Translations under genes and position numbers: made by a program
Assembly: GCA_020847555.1 (NCBI GenBank)
Contig: JADLBT010000040.1
Location: 1-35,253, forward strand
Length of the DNA: 35,253 nt
Direction of reading: 5' to 3'
Origin: Gemmataceae bacterium
GTDB lineage: Bacteria; Planctomycetota; Planctomycetia; Gemmatales; Gemmataceae
Shown: positions 32,671 to 35,253 of the stretch, one piece after another
Numbering within the stretch: the first letter of the stretch is position 1
How the letters are laid out: the number at the start of each line of letters is the position of its first letter
Notes under the pieces: model-generated
The model's input: only the letters and a program-made list of their open reading frames with translations
What the model was told of the DNA's origin: nothing
Database searches by the model: none

Positions 32671-32676
32671 AGTCTA
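32671..32676 (-). promoter_or_regulatory. -10-like TAGACT, 7 nt before GTG 32663
   Basis: Leaderless-type placement; no Shine-Dalgarno. Confidence 0.45.
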
Positions 32677-32726
32677 GCCCGCCCGTTCCTGCCCGTCCCG
32701 GCGCTTTCGCCAGCGCCGCGGACCCG

Positions 32727-32732
32727 TAGAAT
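32727..32732 (+). promoter_or_regulatory. -10-like TAGAAT ahead of the M16 protease gene
   Basis: 28 nt before TTG 32761, followed by a GGGAG Shine-Dalgarno: a leadered promoter, unlike the neighbours. Confidence 0.4.
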
Positions 32733-32760
32733 ACGCCTTCATCTCGCTGGGAGCCCGCCC

Positions 32761-34038
32761 TTGGCCGTCACCTGGGACCTGACCACGTTGCCCAATGGCC
32801 TGCGCGTCGCCACCACGCCGATGCCCGCCACACAGGCCGTCTCCGTCAACCTCTTTGTCGGCGTCGGCTCCCGCTCCGAGCCGCAGCGCCTCAACGGCAT
32901 CACCCACTTCCTCGAGCACATGGTCTTCAAGGGCACCGACCGTCGCCCCGACGCCATCATCATCGCCCAGGAGATCGAAGGCGCCGGCGGCACCCTCAAC
33001 GCCTACACCAACAAAGAGTTTACCTGCTACTGGAACATCGTCCCCTTCGATCGCCTCCCCATCGCCCTCGACGTCACCGCCGACATGCTCCTCCATTCCC
33101 GCCTGGAGCAATCCGAGATCGACCGCGAGCGCACCGTCGTCCAGCAGGAGCTCAAGCGCAACCACGACAACCCCGGCGCCTGGGCCGGCCGCCTCATCGG
33201 CACCTCCGTCTATGGTCCCCAGCCCTCCGGCTGGGACGTCGGCGGCACCGTCGAGCTCGTCCAGGAGATGCACCGCCCCGACTTCATCTCCCACATCAGC
33301 AACTGGTACCACCCCCAGAACATCGTCCTCTCCGTCGCTGGCAACACCACCCACGACCAGGTCGTCGCTCTCGCAGAGCCCCTCTTCTCCGGCATGCCGC
33401 CGGGCGCCGTGCCCCCCATCGTCCCCTACGACCCCGCTGTCGCCGGCCCTCGCGTGACCACCGAAAGCCGCGACATCGACCAGTGCAGCCTCTACCTCGG
33501 TCTGCCCGTCTTCGGCCGTGACGACCCCGACCGCTTCGCCCTCCGCATCCTCAACGACGTCCTCGGTGCAGGCATGTCCTCTCGCCTCTTCCGCGAAGTC
33601 CGCGAACGCCGTGGGCTCGCCTACTCCGTCAGCTCCGGCTACGGCTTCCTCGCCGACGCCGGCGTCTTCACCATCTCCGCCGGCGTTAACCGCGACAAGC
33701 TCGCCGAAACCATCACCGTCTGCCTGGCCGAGCTCCGTCGCCTCGCCGACGACGCAGTCCCCGCCGAAGAGTTGCGCAAGGCCAAAGACCACAGCATCGG
33801 CCGCTTCCGCCTATCCCTGGAAACCGCCTACTCCCTCGGCCAGCGGCACGGCGAGCTGCTCATCACCCGCGGCGAGATTGAATCCATCGACGACGTCGTC
33901 GCCCGCATCGACGCCGTCACCGCCGAGGACGTGCAGAACGTCGCCCGGCGCATCCTCCGCCCTGGGCGCCTCCACTGTTCCGCCGTCGGCCCGACCCTCG
34001 ACGACGACGAGATCGCCGTCGCCCTCGACCATGCTTGA
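32761..34038 (+). CDS. M16-family zinc metallopeptidase (pitrilysin/MPP-like)
   Basis: 425 residues, single M16 unit. Inverted zinc motif HxxEH at 49-53 (THFLEHMVFKGT) with E130 (ERTVVQQE) as third ligand, AYTNKEFTCYWNIVPFD, then the second-domain block GAGMSSRLFREVRERRGLAYSVSSGYGF that closes the substrate chamber. Such bacterial proteins (PqqL/YmxG/MPP-beta-like) are cytoplasmic peptidases, sometimes acting with an inactive partner; no second M16 gene is adjacent. TTG 32761 is the only start that keeps the N-terminal strand (VTWDLTTLPNGLRVATTPMP). Confidence 0.95.
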   Translation: MAVTWDLTTLPNGLRVATTPMPATQAVSVNLFVGVGSRSEPQRLNGITHFLEHMVFKGTDRRPDAIIIAQEIEGAGGTLNAYTNKEFTCYWNIVPFDRLPIALDVTADMLLHSRLEQSEIDRERTVVQQELKRNHDNPGAWAGRLIGTSVYGPQPSGWDVGGTVELVQEMHRPDFISHISNWYHPQNIVLSVAGNTTHDQVVALAEPLFSGMPPGAVPPIVPYDPAVAGPRVTTESRDIDQCSLYLGLPVFGRDDPDRFALRILNDVLGAGMSSRLFREVRERRGLAYSVSSGYGFLADAGVFTISAGVNRDKLAETITVCLAELRRLADDAVPAEELRKAKDHSIGRFRLSLETAYSLGQRHGELLITRGEIESIDDVVARIDAVTAEDVQNVARRILRPGRLHCSAVGPTLDDDEIAVALDHA

Positions 34039-34058
34039 GTGAACTCCGCTGCCCGGCC

Positions 34059-34316
34059 CTATGCCGGCTGCAACACCGCCAGCTCCTGCCGCGGGACCAT
34101 ACCCTCCAGCACCCGCTCAAGCGCCATCGTGTGGCTGCAGACTCCCCAGCTCGTGAAGAAATCGCAACTGCACGTCCAACGGCCGTCGGCGATCGCTACC
34201 TCGTGATCCCCATTCTCCCCGTGGAAGCTAACGTGCAGGCCGTCGATCTGCATGCGATGCCGCTCCCTCGCATACACCTTCGCCTTCTCCACTTTTCCGA
34301 TGAGGCTGGACTGCAT
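34059..34316 (-). CDS. SWIM zinc-finger protein
   Basis: 85 residues with the SWIM motif CxCx8CxH (C49, C51, C60, H62; TCSCDFFTSWGVCSH). SWIM fingers bind DNA or proteins and occur in recombination-linked proteins and SNF2 helicases; here the finger forms almost the whole protein. ATG 34316 is preferred because CAGGAGGG stands about 10 nt upstream; the 13-residue extension to 34355 would begin before the Shine-Dalgarno and inside the terminator-like hairpin. The 5' leader carries an attenuator and the promoter overlaps an operator. Confidence 0.85.
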   Translation of the reverse strand: MQSSLIGKVEKAKVYARERHRMQIDGLHVSFHGENGDHEVAIADGRWTCSCDFFTSWGVCSHTMALERVLEGMVPRQELAVLQPA

Positions 34317-34336
34317 GAGTAGCGCACCCTCCTGAA

Positions 34337-34366
34337 ATAACAAACGACGGCGCACAAAGCGCCGTC
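34337..34366 (-). terminator. Terminator-like hairpin in the leader of the SWIM gene (possible attenuator)
   Basis: Perfect 8-bp stem GACGGCGC / GCGCCGTC (34346-34353 and 34359-34366), 5-nt loop. Read on the minus strand it is followed by the T-rich GTTTGTTATTTC. It lies between the promoter and the Shine-Dalgarno of the SWIM gene, so it would stop transcription after about 65 nt unless antagonised. Confidence 0.7.
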
Positions 34367-34409
34367 CTTACGCTGGCATGCCGCTGTGGAACACGTCCAT
34401 AGCACCCTG

Positions 34410-34439
34410 AACCTACGCCGCCCGCCGATCCCCTGTCAA
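34410..34439 (-). promoter_or_regulatory. Promoter of the SWIM gene
   Basis: On the minus strand, consensus TTGACA (34439-34434), 18-bp spacer, TAGGTT (34415-34410). The -35 box overlaps the right arm of the operator-like palindrome. Confidence 0.6.
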
Positions 34440-34458
34440 TGATGATATTGATCATTGA
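34436..34458. promoter_or_regulatory. AT-rich 23-bp operator-like palindrome
   Basis: Arms TCAATGAT (34436-34443) and ATCATTGA (34451-34458) around a 7-bp spacer GATATTG. It is one of the few AT-rich sites in a window of about 70% GC and covers the -35 of the SWIM gene. It also lies upstream of the divergent small-peptide gene. Probably a repressor site of the ArsR, Fur/Zur or TetR kind; the family cannot be told from sequence. Confidence 0.65.
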
Positions 34459-34515
34459 CCCTCGCCCATCGCCCCGTCTACTCGCCGGCGACTGTTCCCT
34501 CCCCGAGCGACTGGC

Positions 34516-34521
34516 TATACT
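34516..34521 (+). promoter_or_regulatory. -10 TATACT for the small membrane peptide gene
   Basis: TATACT with no clear -35, 59 nt before GTG 34581. Confidence 0.4.
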
Positions 34522-34580
34522 CTGGGCTCTGCTACAAATCACAGTCGCCGCGCCTCCGGGAGCGGAACGGGAGTCCTCCG

Positions 34581-34691
34581 GTGAAAAAAGTCCTCGGCCT
34601 CTTCGCCATCCTCGGCGCTATCGCCGCCGCCGTCATGTTCTGGCGCCGCCGCCAGGATGACGACGAATTCCTCGACGAGGAACTGGAGTAA
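34581..34691 (+). CDS. Small single-membrane-segment peptide
   Basis: 36 residues: VKKVLGLFAILGAIAAAVMF, then WRRRQDDDEFLDEELE. A hydrophobic helix (about 4-20) is followed by a WRRR stop-transfer and a strongly acidic tail, so the C-terminus is expected in the cytoplasm. GGGAG precedes GTG 34581 by 8 nt. Similar short KK-TM-RRR-acidic proteins occur in high-GC bacteria, but function is unknown. It ends GAGTAA, one base away from the GTGA overlap that would start the next gene. Confidence 0.7.
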   Translation: MKKVLGLFAILGAIAAAVMFWRRRQDDDEFLDEELE

Positions 34692-35253
34692 CCGACTCTC
34701 CCCGCCCTCCCTCCGCGCCCCGCCCGATCGTCTCGGGCTACGGCCTCGTCACCACCGCCGGCGCCGGCCCCGATCGCGCCTGGGCTGCGCTCGCCGCCGC
34801 CCATCCCGCGGGCCGCCCGTTCTCCCTCGATGGCCAGACCGCCTTCGCCGCTCCCCTCCCCCACGACTACCAGCCCCATCCGGCCATTCCCCGTCACCTG
34901 CTCGGATCCCTCGACCAAGGCTCTGCCATGGCGCTCGACGCCGCCCTGCAGGCTCTCACCATGGCCGGCCTCGGTCCCGGCGCCGGCGACGCGCGCCGCT
35001 TCGCCCTTTGCGATGGCCTCCCCCTGCGCGCCCCCGGCCAGGCCACCGTCGTCGTCCCCTACGGCCACCTCGTCGCCCGCGCCCTCGGCGTCCGCGGGCC
35101 TGTCCTCGCTCTCGCCGGCGCCGAAGCCAGCGGCTTGCTCGCCGTGGTCGCCGCCGCCCGCCTCATCCGCGACGGTGCCGCCGACGTCGTGCTCAGCGGC
35201 GCCGCTCAACCCTTGCAGGCCGCCCTGCTCAACCACCTGGAGAGTCTCGGTAT
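34688..35253 (+). CDS. Ketosynthase-like protein, 5' part only, no normal start codon and no active-site Cys
   Basis: The frame from 34688 to the window edge reads VTDSPRPPSAPRPIVSGYGLVTTAG, then GVRGPVLALAGAEASGLLAVVAAARLIRDGAADVVLSGAAQP, a beta-ketoacyl synthase/thiolase-like fold. In the active-site segment TACASG, the Cys is Glu (GAEASG, codon 35123-35125), so it cannot be a normal condensing enzyme; chain-length-factor-like or decarboxylase-type proteins also lack the Cys. No ATG, GTG or TTG lies between the in-frame TGA at 34658 and this region; GTA at 34688 sits where GTG would be expected. The 3' end is outside the window. Confidence 0.6.

Noticed and set aside
1..35253. Many long antisense and shifted frames of 60-480 codons opposite real genes
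   Set aside because: In DNA of about 70% GC with C-rich third positions, stop codons are rare in the other frames; these frames show Arg/Pro/Ala-rich low-complexity sequence and overlap recognised genes.
1..35253. CRISPR arrays, insertion sequences, phage or integron features
   Set aside because: No regularly spaced repeats, terminal inverted repeats, transposase, integrase or attachment site seen by eye.

Overview
The window is 35.3 kb of dense, high-GC bacterial chromosome with a strong preference for C in third codon positions. It holds about 35 supported protein genes on both strands, one tRNA-Ser(GCU), and no rRNA, CRISPR array, insertion sequence, phage or plasmid gene. The mix of genes (several thiolase/DUF35 and crotonase genes, a large-subunit-only methylmalonyl-CoA mutase, a PAC2 protein, a divergent RuvA, DsbA-like proteins, many leaderless-looking promoters) suggests a Chloroflexota bacterium, perhaps of the Dehalococcoidia/Tepidiforma kind. 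That placement is inference from gene style, not from a search.

Layout. 1-6116: acetyl-CoA synthetase (3' end outside the window), a divergent PhoB-type response regulator, then on the minus strand a DUF35 Zn-ribbon/OB-fold protein, a thiolase-fold partner and the acyl-CoA mutase. 6120-7447: a 1.3 kb regulatory stretch with a promoter, an 18-codon leader ORF, a strong intrinsic terminator, two doubtful small genes and a hairpin-rich segment. 7448-10632: DtxR/MntR-type metalloregulator, a REC-GGDEF-HD-GYP cyclic-di-GMP regulator and a PAC2 protein. 10643-14693: an interrupted DinB gene, ketopantoate reductase, a second DUF35-thiolase pair ending in a bidirectional terminator, and an AhpD-type protein. 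14767-19574: prolipoprotein diacylglyceryl transferase with a glutaredoxin-like gene, a membrane protein, a histidine phosphatase, an HpaB-type flavin monooxygenase and a VOC protein. 19772-23134: an apparent operon of 2-hydroxyacyl-CoA lyase-like ThDP enzyme, RarA and a Cys-less thioredoxin-fold protein. 23201-28628: DinB, crotonase, MiaB, tRNA-Ser, crotonase, an unknown helical protein and MutM. 28744-30311: RuvA overlapping a DsbA-like gene whose two halves are in reversed order. 30317-35253: a dual-specificity phosphatase, a third crotonase, a BtrH-like protein, an M16 protease, a SWIM zinc-finger gene behind an operator and attenuator, a 36-residue membrane peptide and the start of a ketosynthase-like gene that has no normal start codon.

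Metabolically the window leans to acyl-CoA chemistry: activation of acetate, carbon-carbon bond formation or cleavage by DUF35-thiolase pairs, hydration or isomerisation by three crotonases with different active sites, C-C cleavage by the ThDP lyase and acyl-CoA rearrangement by the mutase. Housekeeping genes (miaB, rarA, ruvA, mutM, lgt, panE) are interspersed.

No defence island or obvious new multi-gene system is present. The most interesting signals are the circularly permuted DsbA-like protein, the leader-ORF/terminator unit at 6205-6400, the operator plus attenuator ahead of the SWIM gene, the interrupted DinB start, and the repeated placement of a TAnnnT hexamer 6-10 nt before start codons, which points to widespread leaderless transcription.
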